From JBDRNE01 sp043812935 (GTDB taxonomy: Bacteria; Omnitrophota; Gorgyraeia; Tantalellales; Tantalellaceae): DNA of 50,881 nt. Under the pieces are notes generated by a model, which searched no databases, was not told the DNA's origin, and worked only from the letters and a program-made list of their open reading frames with translations. This document shows positions 50,851 through 50,881 of the stretch, in pieces. The position numbers and the translations under genes are program-made. How positions within the stretch are numbered: the stretch's first letter is position 1; each line of letters begins with the position of its first letter. The stretch is from assembly GCA_043812935.1 (NCBI GenBank), contig JBDRLO010000072.1:1-50881 (forward strand). Reading direction: 5' to 3'.

Positions 50851-50881
50851 GGACAGGCACAGGGGCCTGTCCCTACAGGAT
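50851..50881. repeat. GGACAGGCACAGGGGCCTGTCC palindromic repeat, cut by the window end
   Basis: The simple form with intact arms and the CCTACAGG tail, at the right edge. Confidence 0.85.

Overview
The window looks like chromosome of a low-G+C, Gram-negative, host-free or fermentative bacterium from an uncultured lineage. LptF/LptG-type permeases imply a lipopolysaccharide outer membrane. The mix of an expanded Bat (aerotolerance-type) operon, a sugar-type PTS without a sugar permease, a membrane-anchored YvcK, large unrecognised multidomain proteins and many short intergenic repeats reminds me most of Candidatus Omnitrophota (OP3, PVC-related). That placement is my inference, not a database result. 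Almost every gene is on the minus strand, so the text reads right to left for transcription; comF is the only clear plus-strand gene.

Layout from transcription start (right) to left. 50.7-50.5 kb: tRNA-Lys and tRNA-Gly, followed by ptsN, a membrane-anchored yvcK, a GH57 glucanotransferase, HPr and enzyme I. This looks like a regulatory carbon-control block tied to storage glucan and gluconeogenesis. 44.3-39.7 kb: a sugar nucleotidyltransferase, metK, ahcY and a phosphofructokinase. 39.7-37.5 kb: two LptF/LptG family permeases, with comF converging on them. 36.5-33.6 kb: DoxX, a ferredoxin, a polysaccharide deacetylase and glucose-6-phosphate isomerase. 33.4-26.5 kb: an AEC transporter, a Lon-family protease, a CPA2 antiporter with CBS domains, an exported protein and a short DnaJ. 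26.2-19.8 kb: a two-gene operon of a secreted 473-residue protein and a 1655-residue protein with an internal ~430-residue duplication; neither is recognised and this is the best candidate for something undescribed. 19.6-15.6 kb: YacP-like NYN protein, DusB, Maf, a radical SAM protein and a GME-like protein. 15.2-13.1 kb: a small two-helix membrane protein, a guanine/cytidine-type deaminase and a REC-GGDEF-MshEN protein. 12.9-4.0 kb: moxR, DUF58, a BatD-like protein, batA, batB, batC (split in two frames), batD and a BatE-like TPR/SH3 protein. 3.8-0.5 kb: a methionine synthase whose reactivation domain is a separate overlapping gene. The left edge holds a Cys-rich DUF6485-like gene.

Several genes join into pathways: MetH, its activation protein, MetK and AhcY cover the S-adenosylmethionine cycle; Pgi, Pfk, YvcK, GH57 and the PTS proteins cover central carbon flow. 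The MoxR-DUF58-Bat genes form one chaperone/VWA system in the cell envelope.

The intergenic DNA is unusually structured. I see a perfect 29-bp inverted repeat (MITE-like) inserted at the end of the MetH activation gene, next to the remnant of a second copy of that gene; arrays with an exact 8-bp period (consensus GGCTAACC) sitting just after stop codons, the longest having 16 units; other arrays with an exact 7-bp period (ACGTGTA or CGTACAT type); and several families of nested palindromes. No transposase, phage gene, CRISPR array or rRNA is visible.
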